Numbered from the stretch's first letter, positions 44,845 through 55,824 are shown. The stretch: DNA of 64,000 nucleotides from Caulobacter sp031457805 (GCF_031457805.1 NZ_JAVDXI010000003.1:372001-436000); one strand, 5' to 3'. Program-made: numbers and translations. The notes: generated from the letters alone by a model not told the origin.

Positions 44845-45405
44845 ATGGCCATCACCCGCAACGAGGCGGCCGCCGCGCTGTCCGACATCGAGAGCACCCA
44901 GCGCCGGGGCATGACCCTGCGCGGCTACCGCGTCGGCGGACCGATCCTGATGATGTGGTCGCTGATCTGGGCGACCGGCTATCTGACCATGGGCCTCGCG
45001 CCGCCCGAGCTGTGGCTGCCGGTGTGGCTGGCTCTGGATGTGGTCGGCGTCGCCGCCGCCCTGCTGCTGGCCCGAGCGGGCAAGCCTGAGGCGGCCGGAG
45101 CGCCCCCGGGCATGACCTGGCGCCTGCTGTGTGGCTCGCTGTCGATGATGGTCTTCGCGCTCAGCGTCTTCTGGGTGATGAAGCCCACGGACCCGGCCGC
45201 CGCCATGGCCTTTCCGGGCCTGCTGATCGGGGTGATCTACGCGGTGGTCGGCTTCTGGGCCGCGCCGCGCTATGCGCTGATCGGCGGGCTGATGTTCGGC
45301 CTGACCCTGGTCGGCTACTTCCTGTTCCAGCCCTGGCTGCCCTTCTGGATGGCGGCGGCCAGCGGCGCGCTGTTCCTCAGCGGCGTCTGGCTGTGGAGGC
45401 GCTGA
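44845..45405 (+). CDS. Small polytopic membrane protein
   Basis: A 186-residue inner-membrane protein with about six hydrophobic segments in pairs (about 33-70, 92-145, 150-183), beginning MAITRNEAAAALSDIE with a cytoplasmic helix rich in Ala and charged residues. Function unknown; it resembles the membrane proteins commonly paired with small winged-helix regulators. ATG 44845 is chosen because GGAGG ends five bases before it; an ATG at 44833 lies upstream. Its stop is 2 bp from the start of the regulator gene, so the pair forms one operon behind the dyad promoter. Confidence 0.8.
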   Translation: MAITRNEAAAALSDIESTQRRGMTLRGYRVGGPILMMWSLIWATGYLTMGLAPPELWLPVWLALDVVGVAAALLLARAGKPEAAGAPPGMTWRLLCGSLSMMVFALSVFWVMKPTDPAAAMAFPGLLIGVIYAVVGFWAAPRYALIGGLMFGLTLVGYFLFQPWLPFWMAAASGALFLSGVWLWRR

Positions 45406-45407
45406 GC

Positions 45408-45713
45408 GTGGCGGCGTCCGACGACATCATCCATCAGCCGCTACGCCTGAAAATCATGGCCGCCCTCAGTGCCGAGAAGGGCCAGCCGCTGGATTTCCCG
45501 CGCCTGAAGGCCGTCACCCAGGCGACCGACGGCAATCTCGGCAGCCACCTCGCCACCCTGGAGAAGGCCGGCTATGTCGCCATCGAAAAGGACTTCGTCG
45601 GCAAGCGCCCCCGCACCCAGGCCAGGCTGACGCCGCAGGGGCGCAAGGCCTTCCGCACCCATGTCGACTATCTGCGGGCGGTGGTCGAGGCGGCGGACGA
45701 GGAGGGCGGCTAG
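45408..45713 (+). CDS. Winged-helix transcriptional regulator (MarR/HTH_34 type)
   Basis: A 101-residue single-domain DNA-binding protein. The pattern IIHQPLRLKIMAALSAE, then DFPRLKAVTQATDGNLGSHLATLEKAGYVAIEKDFVGKRPRTQARLTPQGRKAF, fits the winged helix-turn-helix of the MarR-like HTH_34 group. There is no effector domain, so signalling may come through the membrane partner or be simple autorepression. The start is GTG 45408 with GGAGG eight bases before it, inside the end of the membrane-protein gene. The CAGAG/CTCTG dyad upstream of the operon is the likely target. Confidence 0.85.
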   Translation: MAASDDIIHQPLRLKIMAALSAEKGQPLDFPRLKAVTQATDGNLGSHLATLEKAGYVAIEKDFVGKRPRTQARLTPQGRKAFRTHVDYLRAVVEAADEEGG

Positions 45714-45799
45714 CCGAGGAACCCCGGCCGTGACACCGCGCAGCTTCCCCCCTAGGGTCACGCCCAAATCGTGCCCATCAGGTGTTCGGGGGAAATCAA

Positions 45800-48700
45800 A
45801 TGGATCGTCGGCTGACGGCGCTGGCCGCCTTGTTGTTGATGTCGGGCTCGGCCCTGGCCCACCAGGCGTTGGCGCAAGCCGCGCCCGGCGCGGCGCCGGC
45901 GGCGAGCGCCGCCAAGGCCGACAAGCCCGAAAAGTGGAACGTCAACGCCCCGCCCGGCGTCGCCACCCGCGAGGTGCGGATCAGCGTCGACAACGGCACC
46001 TGGATGAATGTCGACGTCTCGCGCGACGGCAGGCTGATCGCCTTCGACATCCTGGGCGACATCTACACCATGCCGATCGCCGGCGGGACGCCGACGCGCA
46101 TCGCCGAGGGCCTGGCCTATGACCAGCAGCCCCGCTTCTCGCCGGACGGCAAGCGGATCGCCTTCACCTCCGACCGGGGCGGCGGCGACAATATCTGGGT
46201 GATGAACCTGGATGGGAGCGACAAGCGCCAGGTGACCAAGGAGGACTTCCGTCTGCTTAACCAGCCCAGCTGGAGCCCCGACGGCCGTTTCATCGTCGCC
46301 AAGAAGCACTTCACCACCGGCCGCTCGCTGGGGACCGGCGAGGTCTGGGTCTATCACGTCTCGGGCGGCGGCGGCGTCCAGCTGGTCAAGCGCGCCAGCG
46401 AGCAGCTCCAAAAGGAGCTGGGCGAGCCGATCTATGCGGCCGACGGCAAGAGCGTCTTCTACACCCGCAATGTCACGCCCGGCCCGATCTTCGAATATGC
46501 GCAGGACTCCAACACCGCCCTCTTCGATATCGAGCGCTATGACCTGGAGACCGGCGAGGTCACGACCGCCGTCTCGGGCCTGGGCGGTTCGGTGCGGCCG
46601 ACGCCCTCGCCGGACGGCAAGAAGATCGCCTTCGTTCGCCGCGAGCGGACGAAGTCCAAGCTCTATGTGAAGGACCTCGTCTCCGGCGAGGAGCGCAAGA
46701 TCTATGACGCGCTGGATCAGGACGTCCAGGAGACCTGGGCGGTGACCGGCGTCTATCCGAACATGGCCTGGACGCCCGACGGCGCCGCCGTGGTGTTCTG
46801 GGCCGGCGGCAAGATCCGGCGGGTCAATGTGGCGGACGGCGCGTCCGGCGTGATCCCGTTCAAGATCGACGACACCCGCGTTCTGATCGACGCGATCCAT
46901 CCCGAGGTCGAGGTCGCCCCCGATCGCTTCACCACCAAGATTCCGCGCTGGGCCAGCGTGTCGCCGGACGGCAAGGCGGTGGTGTTCGAGACTCTGGGCA
47001 AGCTGTGGATCAAGTCGACGGCGGGCGGCGAGCCGCGTCGTCTGGTCAGCGGCGACGAAGACGCGTTCGAGCTCTATCCGTCGTGGTCGCGGGATGGCCG
47101 AACGATCGTCTTCGTCAGCTGGACCGACGCGGGGCTGGGGCGGCTACGCACCGTGCCGGCCGGCGGCGGCGCGGCCAAGGACGTGATCGCCCAGCCGGGC
47201 CACTATGGCGCGCCGCGCTTCTCGCCGGACGGCAAGACCATCGTGTTCGAGCGGCGTCGCGGCGGCGGCCTGACCTCCGGGCGCTGGTCGCAGGATCCGG
47301 GGATCTACCGGGTCGCCGCTACGGGCGGGACGCCGGTGCGGGTCTCGCGCGGCGGGTCTGAGCCGCAGTTCGGCGCGGCCAACGACCGGGTGTTCATGCT
47401 GATGTCGAGTGGCGACAAGCGCCAGCTGGTCAGCACCGATCTGAACGGCCAGGCCAAGCGGGTGCACGCCAGCGGCGACATGGTCAACGACTACAAGGTC
47501 TCGCCGGACGGCCGGAACCTCGCCTTCCGCCAGAACTACGAAGCCTTCGTCATGCCGCTGATGCCGGGGACCCAGGAGGTCTCGGTCGACCAGAAGGGCG
47601 GTCCGCTGCCGGTGACGCGGGTCAGCGCCGAGGGCGCGGACTTCATCCACTGGTCGAAGGACGGCAAGCAGGTCCACTGGAGCATGGGCCCGACCTTGTT
47701 CACCGCCGAGACGGACGCGCTCTACGCCAGCGCTCCGGCCGCCGACGGGGCCAGCAAGGACGATGGCAAGTTCAAGCCGGTGAAGACGGGTCTGTCGCTG
47801 TCGATGGAGGTCGCCGCCGACAAGCCGACCGGCGTCGTGGCCCTGACCGGCGCGCGTGTGGTGACCATGGCCGACAAGGCGGGCGGGATCATCGACGACG
47901 CGGTGATCGTGATCAAAGGCGACCGCATCGTGGCGGTCGGACCCAAGGCCAGCACGCCCGTTCCGGCTGACGCCAAGGTGGTCGACGTGACGGGCAAGAC
48001 CATCATCCCCGGCCTCGTCGACGCCCACGCCCACGGGCCGCAGGGGAGCAACGACCTCATCCCGCAGCAGAACTGGTCGGCCATGGCCAACCTGGCTCTG
48101 GGCACGACGACGATCCACGATCCCTCGTCGCAGGCGTCGATGATCTTCGCCGCGGCCGAGCTGCAGCGGGCCGGCAAGATCCTGGCCCCGCGCACCTTCT
48201 CGACCGGCGAGATCATCTATGGAGCCAAGGCCGCCGAGGTCTATGCCGAGATCAACAGCCTGGACGACGCGCTGGCCCATGTCCGCCGGCTGAAGGCGCA
48301 GGGCGCGCACAGCGTCAAGAACTACAACCAGCCCCGCCGCGACCAGCGGCAGATGGTCGTCGTCGCGGCCCAGAAGGAAAACATGGAGGTCGTGCCCGAG
48401 GGCGGGTCGCTCTACACCCTGGACGTGACCCTGATCCAGGATGGCAACGCCACCGTCGAGCACAATGTGCCGGTGGATCGCTTCTACGACGACATCGTCA
48501 GCCTGTGGTCGCAGACCAAGACCAACTACACCCCGACCCTGGTCGTGGCCTATGGCGGCCCGGCCGGCGATCCCTACTGGCGCCAGCACATGGACGTCTG
48601 GACCCATCCGCTGTTGTCCAAGCACGCGCCGCCGGCGCTGCTGGCCGCCCAGAACGCGCGCCGTCAGGCTGCGCCCGAGGAAGACTATGTCGACGGCGCC

Positions 48701-49129
48701 GCCGCGCGCGAGGCCAAGAAGCTGGCCGATCGTGGCGTGCAAGTGTCGATCGGCGCCCACGGCCAGCAGGCGGGCCTGGGGTCGCACTGGGAAATGTGGT
48801 CGTTCGCGCGCGGTGGCTGGAGCCCGGTCGAGGCCCTGGCGGCCGGCACGATCAACGCCGCCCGATCGCTGGGCTACGCCAAGGACGTGGGCTCGCTGGA
48901 GATCGGCAAGCTGGCCGACCTTCTGGTGCTGGACGCTGACCCGACCGTCGACATCCGCAACAGCGACAAGCTGCACCGCGTAATGCTGGGCGGCCGGCTC
49001 TATGACCCGGCGACCCTGAACGAGACCGTCACCGGCCAGCGGGTCCGTCAGCCCTACTGGTGGGAACGCTCGGGCGAAGCCTGGAGCGGCGGCCAGGGGG
49101 GCGCTGGCCACACCGACGACGTGGGGTGA
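45800..49129 (+). CDS. TolB-propeller plus amidohydrolase fusion, exported
   Basis: A 1,109-residue secreted protein. Signal peptide about 1-20 (LTALAALLLMSGSALA). Residues ~60-680 are a TolB/WD40-like beta-propeller, with repeated FSPDGKRIAF, WSPDGRFIV, PSPDGKKIAF and SPDGKAVVF strands. Residues ~690-1090 are an amidohydrolase barrel with the metal motif GLVDAHAHGPQG (about 740) and later VEHNVPVDRF, SIGAHGQQAGLG and an IGKLADLLVLDADP tail. The substrate is unknown; family members are annotated as Xaa-Pro/prolidase-like. ATG 45800 follows GGGGGA; a GTG 18 bases upstream is in frame. A composite inverted repeat follows. Confidence 0.9.
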   Translation: MDRRLTALAALLLMSGSALAHQALAQAAPGAAPAASAAKADKPEKWNVNAPPGVATREVRISVDNGTWMNVDVSRDGRLIAFDILGDIYTMPIAGGTPTRIAEGLAYDQQPRFSPDGKRIAFTSDRGGGDNIWVMNLDGSDKRQVTKEDFRLLNQPSWSPDGRFIVAKKHFTTGRSLGTGEVWVYHVSGGGGVQLVKRASEQLQKELGEPIYAADGKSVFYTRNVTPGPIFEYAQDSNTALFDIERYDLETGEVTTAVSGLGGSVRPTPSPDGKKIAFVRRERTKSKLYVKDLVSGEERKIYDALDQDVQETWAVTGVYPNMAWTPDGAAVVFWAGGKIRRVNVADGASGVIPFKIDDTRVLIDAIHPEVEVAPDRFTTKIPRWASVSPDGKAVVFETLGKLWIKSTAGGEPRRLVSGDEDAFELYPSWSRDGRTIVFVSWTDAGLGRLRTVPAGGGAAKDVIAQPGHYGAPRFSPDGKTIVFERRRGGGLTSGRWSQDPGIYRVAATGGTPVRVSRGGSEPQFGAANDRVFMLMSSGDKRQLVSTDLNGQAKRVHASGDMVNDYKVSPDGRNLAFRQNYEAFVMPLMPGTQEVSVDQKGGPLPVTRVSAEGADFIHWSKDGKQVHWSMGPTLFTAETDALYASAPAADGASKDDGKFKPVKTGLSLSMEVAADKPTGVVALTGARVVTMADKAGGIIDDAVIVIKGDRIVAVGPKASTPVPADAKVVDVTGKTIIPGLVDAHAHGPQGSNDLIPQQNWSAMANLALGTTTIHDPSSQASMIFAAAELQRAGKILAPRTFSTGEIIYGAKAAEVYAEINSLDDALAHVRRLKAQGAHSVKNYNQPRRDQRQMVVVAAQKENMEVVPEGGSLYTLDVTLIQDGNATVEHNVPVDRFYDDIVSLWSQTKTNYTPTLVVAYGGPAGDPYWRQHMDVWTHPLLSKHAPPALLAAQNARRQAAPEEDYVDGAAAREAKKLADRGVQVSIGAHGQQAGLGSHWEMWSFARGGWSPVEALAAGTINAARSLGYAKDVGSLEIGKLADLLVLDADPTVDIRNSDKLHRVMLGGRLYDPATLNETVTGQRVRQPYWWERSGEAWSGGQGGAGHTDDVG

Positions 49130-49133
49130 TGAA

Positions 49134-49306
49134 AGGCTGAGTTCGCATTGGGTGTGGACGCGTCATGGCGGCCGCCCTCGCCCTTCGACAAGCTCAGGGT
49201 GAGGACGACTGCTGGCCTCGGTTCACACAAAATCCTCATCCTGAGCTTGTCGAAGGACGAGGATTTCCAGCCGCGTCAGCGCCCACACTCAATGCGAATA
49301 CAGCCT
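49134..49306. repeat. Nested inverted-repeat element
   Basis: Outer imperfect arms (49134-49162 and 49272-49306) share AGGCTG-TTCGCATTG-GTGTGG. Inner arms are CCTTCGACAAGCTCAGGGTG.. (49182-49205) and ..CCTGAGCTTGTCGAAGG (49233-49256), differing by one base. The CTTCGACAAGCTCAGG word is a common alphaproteobacterial REP core. It lies between convergent genes and probably acts as a bidirectional terminator or a non-autonomous mobile element. Confidence 0.7.
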
Positions 49307-49323
49307 AGCGAGAGCAGGCATTC

Positions 49324-50670
49324 TTAAGCCGCCTTCACCGCCGAGGCGATCGACTTGACGACCTTCTTCACCAGGGCCGGGTCGTCGCCCTCGGCCATAA
49401 TGCGGATCAGCGGCTCGGTGCCCGAGGCGCGCACGACAATGCGGCCCGCGCCGTTCAGCTGGGCCTCGCCGTCGGCGATGGCTTCCTTCACCGCCGCCGC
49501 CTCCAGCGGCTTGCCGCCGGCGAAGCGGACGTTTTCCAGGAGCTGCGGGACCGGCTCGAACTGACGGCCCAGCGCGCTCATCGGCTTGTCGGTCTCGACC
49601 ATGACGGCCAGCACCTGCAGGGCTGCGATCAGGCCGTCGCCCGTGGTCGAGAAGTCCGACAGGATCAGGTGGCCCGACTGCTCGCCGCCGACATTGAAGC
49701 CGCCCTCGCGCATGCGCTGCATGACATAGCGGTCGCCCACAGCGGTGCGCTCCAGCGACAGGCCCAGGGTGTTCAACTGACGCTCGAGGCCAAGGTTCGA
49801 CATCACCGTGGCGACGACGCCGCCGCCCTTCAGGGTCCCGGCCTTGTGCGAGGCTGCGGCGATGATCGCCATGATCTGGTCGCCGTCGACGACCACGCCC
49901 TTCTCGTCGCAGATCACCAGGCGGTCGGCGTCGCCGTCCAGGGCGATGCCGATGTCGGCGCGGTACTCGCGCACCATCTTGGCCATGGCCTCGGGATGGG
50001 TCGAGCCGCACTCCTCGTTAATGTTGGTGCCATCGGGCGAGACGCCCAGGGTGATCACCTCCGCGCCCAGCTCGTAGAGGGCGGTCGGAGCCACCTTGTA
50101 GGCCGCGCCATTGGCGCAATCGATGACGATCCGCAGGCCCGACAGGTTCAGATGGCGCGGGAAGGTCGCCTTGACGATCTCGACATAGCGGGCCTGGGCG
50201 TCGTCGATCCGCTTGACGCGGCCCAGCTCGCGCGGGGCGGCCAGGCCCTCCTGCAGGCCCTGGTCCATCAAGGCCTCGATGCCCAGCTCCTGGGCGTCCG
50301 ACAGCTTGTAGCCGTCGGGGCCGAACAGCTTGATGCCGTTGTCGGCGAAGCTGTTGTGGCTGGCCGAAATCATGATGCCGAGGTCGGCGCGCATCGAGCG
50401 GGTCATCATGGCCACGGCGGGGGTCGGCAGAGGGCCGAATAGGCGCACGTCCAGACCCACGCTGGTCAGGCCGGCCACGAGGGCCGGCTCGATCATGTAG
50501 CCCGACAGGCGGGTGTCCTTGCCGATCACCACGAGGTGGCGACGCTCGTCCTGCGAGCGGAACAGCTTGCCGGCCGCCAGACCGACGCGCAGGGCCACCT
50601 CGGCCGTCATCGGATGCTTGTTGGCCTGGCCCCGGATGCCGTCGGTGCCGAAATAGGCGCGCTTGCTCAT
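49324..50670 (-). CDS. glmM: Phosphoglucosamine mutase
   Basis: Converts glucosamine 6-phosphate to glucosamine 1-phosphate for UDP-GlcNAc, peptidoglycan and LPS. 448 residues. GTDGIRG (8-14), phosphoserine loop SASHN (102-106, Ser104), metal loop DGDADR (about 244-249) and EQSGH sugar loop are all present, and RASGTEPLIRI closes the phosphate site. It is divergent from glmS across 160 bp, so both steps of the pathway share an intergenic control region. Confidence 0.96.
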   Translation of the reverse strand: MSKRAYFGTDGIRGQANKHPMTAEVALRVGLAAGKLFRSQDERRHLVVIGKDTRLSGYMIEPALVAGLTSVGLDVRLFGPLPTPAVAMMTRSMRADLGIMISASHNSFADNGIKLFGPDGYKLSDAQELGIEALMDQGLQEGLAAPRELGRVKRIDDAQARYVEIVKATFPRHLNLSGLRIVIDCANGAAYKVAPTALYELGAEVITLGVSPDGTNINEECGSTHPEAMAKMVREYRADIGIALDGDADRLVICDEKGVVVDGDQIMAIIAAASHKAGTLKGGGVVATVMSNLGLERQLNTLGLSLERTAVGDRYVMQRMREGGFNVGGEQSGHLILSDFSTTGDGLIAALQVLAVMVETDKPMSALGRQFEPVPQLLENVRFAGGKPLEAAAVKEAIADGEAQLNGAGRIVVRASGTEPLIRIMAEGDDPALVKKVVKSIASAVKAA

Positions 50671-50744
50671 GGTCGTTCTGTCGTCTCTTTTGGGTCGTGC
50701 TTCGGACGCGAAACGATCCGAAATGCAGATTTATGCGAAGCGGT

Positions 50745-50762
50745 CTTTAGCCAGTGCTAAAG
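50745..50762. promoter_or_regulatory. Small stem-loop in the glmM-glmS divergent region
   Basis: CTTTAGC (50745-50751) and GCTAAAG (50756-50762) are exact complements around CAGT, 69 bases upstream of the glmS start. It could be an operator or a leader hairpin. The sequence is not a glmS ribozyme. Confidence 0.35.
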
Positions 50763-50830
50763 CGCCTCACGCAAATTCGCGTGTCGGTAGGCATAAGCCT
50801 GTCGGCGCGTTCTACAAGGGATCATGGCTC

Positions 50831-52651
<1,821 letters not shown>

Positions 52652-52654
52652 TCG

Positions 52655-53836
52655 CTATCGAGACCCGCTGAGCAGATAGTCTCGCGTCAGCGGAACCGCG
52701 TCGCGTTTCTTGGCCAGTTGGATCTGGAAGACCATGTGGCCGCCGTGGCGGAAGCCCAGCTCCGCACCGGCCAGATAGAACTCCCACATCCGCCGGAACC
52801 GTTCGTCGAACATCTGCGGGATGTCCGGGTCGGCCATAAAGCGCTCGCGCCAGATCCGGCAGGTCTCAGCGTAGTGCAGCCGCAGGATCTCGATGTCGGT
52901 GATCCAGAGGCCCGCGCGCTCGATCGCCGTGACGATCTCGGACAGACCGGGGATATAGCCGCCGGGGAAGATGTACTTCTGGGTGAAGGCGTTGGTCGCG
53001 CCGGGTCCGTGCATCTTGCCGATCGAATGGACCAGGGCGACGCCGTCCTCGTCCAGCAGGCGGGCGATGGTGTCGAAATAGGTCTGGAAGTTTGGCGCGC
53101 CGACATGCTCGAGCATGCCGACCGAGACGATGCGGTCGAAGGGTTCGGCGAGGTCGCGATAGTCGGTGAGGCGGAAGTCGATCCGCTCTGAGAGGCCGGC
53201 CGCCTCCGCCCGTTCCTTGGCCAGGGCCAGCTGCTCGGTCGACAGGGTGACCCCGGTCATCCGCGCCCCGAAGTCCTTGGCCAGTGTCATCGAGAGGCCG
53301 CCCCAGCCCGATCCGATGTCGAGCGTTTTCATGCCGGGCCGGATCAAGAGCTTGCGGCCGATCAGCGCCTTCTTGGCGACTTGGGCCTCTTCCAGCGTCA
53401 TGTCGGGCCGCTCGAAATAGGCGCAGGAGTACTGCATGTCGGCGTCGAGGAAGCGCCGGTAGAGGTCGTTTGACAGGTCGTAGTGGTGGGCGACGTTGCG
53501 GCGCGAGGCGACGCGGTCATTGACCTGCTGGAGCTGGCGCTTGATCGCCTTGCGAAGCCGCGTGAGCGCCGAGCCGCGCTTGGGCTTTCGCCCGCCGCTC
53601 TCGCCGACGATGGTCAGCAGGTCGCAGATCGTCCCCTGCTCGAAGACGATGTCGCCTTCCATGTAGCCCTCGCCAAGGCCCAGACTGGGATTGGCGAGAC
53701 GGCGCAGCCCCCTGGCGTTGATCCGCATCACCACGGACGGTCCTGTTCCGTCTCCGGCCTTGATGACGCGACCGCCGGGCAGACACGCCGTCAGGTCGCC
53801 GGTCTTGATCATCTTGCTCAGCAGCGCTTCGATCAT
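52655..53836 (-). CDS. cfa: Cyclopropane-fatty-acyl-phospholipid synthase family methyltransferase
   Basis: A 393-residue SAM-dependent enzyme that adds a methylene bridge to unsaturated acyl chains in membrane lipids. The N-terminal lipid-binding part includes GYMEGDIVF (58-66). The conserved HHYDLSNDLY (117-126), MQYSCAYF (134-141, with Cys138) and SAM loop LDIGSGWGG (172-180) are clear, with EHVGAPNFQTYF further on. ATG 53836 with AAGG eight bases upstream fits the family length. It converges with glmS (3 bp between stops) and is divergent from trmO. Confidence 0.9.
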   Translation of the reverse strand: MIEALLSKMIKTGDLTACLPGGRVIKAGDGTGPSVVMRINARGLRRLANPSLGLGEGYMEGDIVFEQGTICDLLTIVGESGGRKPKRGSALTRLRKAIKRQLQQVNDRVASRRNVAHHYDLSNDLYRRFLDADMQYSCAYFERPDMTLEEAQVAKKALIGRKLLIRPGMKTLDIGSGWGGLSMTLAKDFGARMTGVTLSTEQLALAKERAEAAGLSERIDFRLTDYRDLAEPFDRIVSVGMLEHVGAPNFQTYFDTIARLLDEDGVALVHSIGKMHGPGATNAFTQKYIFPGGYIPGLSEIVTAIERAGLWITDIEILRLHYAETCRIWRERFMADPDIPQMFDERFRRMWEFYLAGAELGFRHGGHMVFQIQLAKKRDAVPLTRDYLLSGSR

Positions 53837-53900
53837 GACAGTGCCTTTGGAGAAGATTTGTCCGCGAGAGGCCCTCGCATCTTCCGTGTAAGGACGCGCA

Positions 53901-54362
53901 ATGTCGATCATGATGACGCCGATCGGATGGGTCGAGGGTGGACGGACGGTTCCGGACGACGACGACTGGGGCGACAGCCGCGCGCGGATCGTCCTGGATC
54001 CCGCGCGCTTCGACGACGAGGCGCTGATGGGGCTGGACGCCTTCAGCCACGCCGAGGTGATCTTCGTGTTCGACAAGGTCGGCGAGGACCAGATCATCAC
54101 CGGGGCGCGCCATCCGCGCGGCAATGCCGATTGGCCGCGCATCGGCATTTTCGCCCAGCGCGGCAAGAACCGGCCCAACCGGATCGGCGTCACCGTCTGC
54201 GAGATCGTTTCGGTGGCGGGGCGGGGGCTGGAGGTGCGGGGTCTGGACGCCATCGACGGCACGCCCGTGCTCGACATCAAGCCGGTGATGAGCGGCTTTG
54301 CGCCGCGCGGGGCAGTCCGCGAGCCCGACTGGGCCAAGGCCATCATGGAAAACTACTGGTGA
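53901..54362 (+). CDS. TrmO-type tRNA m6t6A37 methyltransferase
   Basis: A 153-residue single-domain TrmO (TsaA/UPF0066) beta-barrel methyltransferase, which N6-methylates t6A37 of tRNA(Thr) in E. coli. Typical are DDEALMGLDAFSHAEVIFVFDKV, ARHPRGN, RIGIFAQRGKNRPNRIGVTVCEI and LDIKPVM. It lacks the C-terminal extension of E. coli TrmO, as is common. Its stop overlaps the next gene by four bases (GTGA), implying coupling. Confidence 0.85.
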   Translation: MSIMMTPIGWVEGGRTVPDDDDWGDSRARIVLDPARFDDEALMGLDAFSHAEVIFVFDKVGEDQIITGARHPRGNADWPRIGIFAQRGKNRPNRIGVTVCEIVSVAGRGLEVRGLDAIDGTPVLDIKPVMSGFAPRGAVREPDWAKAIMENYW

Positions 54363-54877
54363 GCCGCAGCCTCATCGTCGATCGCGCCCGCGCCGACGAG
54401 GCGACGATCGTCGCCAACCTGATGCAGCTCTATATCCACGACTTCTCGGAACTGTGGTTCGACCGTGAGGTCGAAGGCGAGCTGGGCCCGGACGGGCGCT
54501 ATTCGGACTATCCCGGGCTCGAGACCTACTGGCGCGACCCGACCCGCGAGGCCTGGCTGTTCCGGATCAACGGCCTGCCCGTCGGCTTCGGCCTGGTCAA
54601 TGCGGTCGCCCACGCCGACACGCCGATCGACCGCGCGGTGGCGGAGTTCTTTGTGGTCCGCAAGCATCGCGGGCGCGGCGTGGGTCTGGCCGCCGCCCAT
54701 GCGCTGTTCGCCTCGGCCTGGGGCGTCTGGGAAGCGGCGACGGTGCGCCGTAACGTCGGCGCGCGCGCCTTCTGGCGTCGCGCGGCCGAGACCTATCCTG
54801 GCGTCCGCGACGTGGTCGAGGAAGATCGCCATGACGCCCGCTGGGATGGAACGGTGCTGACCTTCCGGGTGGGCTAG
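54359..54877 (+). CDS. GNAT family N-acetyltransferase
   Basis: A 172-residue acetyl-CoA-dependent acyltransferase. The GNAT acetyl-CoA loop is FFVVRKHRGRGVGLAAA (about 98-114, R-x-x-G-x-G), preceded by the substrate-side segment VEGELGPDGRYSDYPGLETYW, which resembles predicted GNATs that modify small molecules. GTG 54359 overlaps the trmO stop by four bases. The tail overlaps the convergent NTF2-like gene by four bases. Substrate unknown. Confidence 0.87.
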   Translation: MSRSLIVDRARADEATIVANLMQLYIHDFSELWFDREVEGELGPDGRYSDYPGLETYWRDPTREAWLFRINGLPVGFGLVNAVAHADTPIDRAVAEFFVVRKHRGRGVGLAAAHALFASAWGVWEAATVRRNVGARAFWRRAAETYPGVRDVVEEDRHDARWDGTVLTFRVG

Positions 54878-55329
54878 CGCTTCCGCAGCTCTGGGCAGGC
54901 CTCGGGTTCGGCCGTCCAGCTGACGCTCGCCACCTTCCAGGCCCCGTCGGCCTTGGCGAGGGTGAAGATATTGACGCCGCAATGGACGGTCTTGCCGTCG
55001 CGGGTGATCTCGAAGGGTCCGGTGACCGTCGCCAAGGCGCCGCGCCGCACCACGGCCGGCGACCACATCCATTCCTTGAGGCCCGGCGCCACCTTCTTGC
55101 CGAAGCTGTCCTCGAACCCGAAGCGACGAAGGTCGATCGAGCCGTCCGGCTTGGTCGTGACGGCCATCATCGGGATGTTGGGCAGCGCTGCGGCGCGCAT
55201 GGCGGCCGAATCTCCGGCTTCCAGGCCGTCGAAAAAGACCTGGGTTGCGGCGAGGACAGCCTTGTCCTCCGGATCAGCGGGCGGGGTCGAGACAACGGCG
55301 GCGGCGAGCAGAAGAGCGGTGAACGGCAT
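54874..55329 (-). CDS. Exported NTF2-like (SnoaL/DUF4440-type) protein
   Basis: A 151-residue protein with a short signal peptide (MPFTALLLAAAVVSTPPA) followed by an NTF2-like cone fold: AATQVFFDGLEAGDSAAMRAA, then beta strands with GALATVTGPFEITRDGKTVHCGVNIFTLAKADGAWKVASVSW. Such domains bind small ligands or catalyse simple eliminations; the periplasmic role here is unknown. It is co-directional with the YkvA-like gene 12 bp upstream. Confidence 0.78.
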   Translation of the reverse strand: MPFTALLLAAAVVSTPPADPEDKAVLAATQVFFDGLEAGDSAAMRAAALPNIPMMAVTTKPDGSIDLRRFGFEDSFGKKVAPGLKEWMWSPAVVRRGALATVTGPFEITRDGKTVHCGVNIFTLAKADGAWKVASVSWTAEPEACPELRKR

Positions 55330-55341
55330 GGATGGTCCGGG

Positions 55342-55752
55342 TCAGGTGTCGTCGGAAAGCCGATTGAGGAACGCTTGGGCGGCCTCCTTGTGGCGCGGCT
55401 TGAGCGTCTTGCCGAGGACGGCCATAAGGGCCGCGATCACCGCGGCGTCGTCGGTGAAGCCGATGACCGGCAGAAGGTCTGGCAGGGCGTCGGTCGGCAG
55501 GACGAAATAGGCCAGGCCCGCCAGCATCATGCCCTTGGCCGCCATCGGGGTCTCCGGATCGCGCGCGGCCCACCAGACCGACAGGGCGTCGGCCGCAAAC
55601 GGGATCTTCGCCGCGACCTTGCGGATTTTCGGCAGGAAGCCCTCGCGCACGCGCTCTTCGTTCACGCGGACGGTCGCGGGGACCAGCGCCTTGGCTGGAT
55701 CCAGCACCTCGTTGACGTTTACGTCGGGGGACGGTTTGGCGCCGCCGCTCAT
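55342..55752 (-). CDS. YkvA family protein (DUF1232)
   Basis: A 136-residue protein with the DUF1232 core YFVLPTDALPDLLPVIGFTDDAAVIAALMAVL (about 82-113), preceded by KGMMLAGLAYF, so it probably sits in or on the inner membrane with one or two helices. The function of YkvA proteins is unknown. It is the upstream member of a probable two-gene operon with the NTF2-like gene, and is divergent from the SDR gene. Confidence 0.87.
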   Translation of the reverse strand: MSGGAKPSPDVNVNEVLDPAKALVPATVRVNEERVREGFLPKIRKVAAKIPFAADALSVWWAARDPETPMAAKGMMLAGLAYFVLPTDALPDLLPVIGFTDDAAVIAALMAVLGKTLKPRHKEAAQAFLNRLSDDT

Positions 55753-55824
55753 CGGGATAAACCTCTGTTCAAACTTGATCCTAAACGCGAACGCTTCAAA
55801 CGCGAACTAGCAGGGAAACGTCCA

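Noticed and set aside
50671..50830. glmS ribozyme or amino-sugar riboswitch
   Set aside because: The leader is only 160 bp, shared with divergent glmM, and lacks the recognisable ribozyme core. Only a small hairpin is present.
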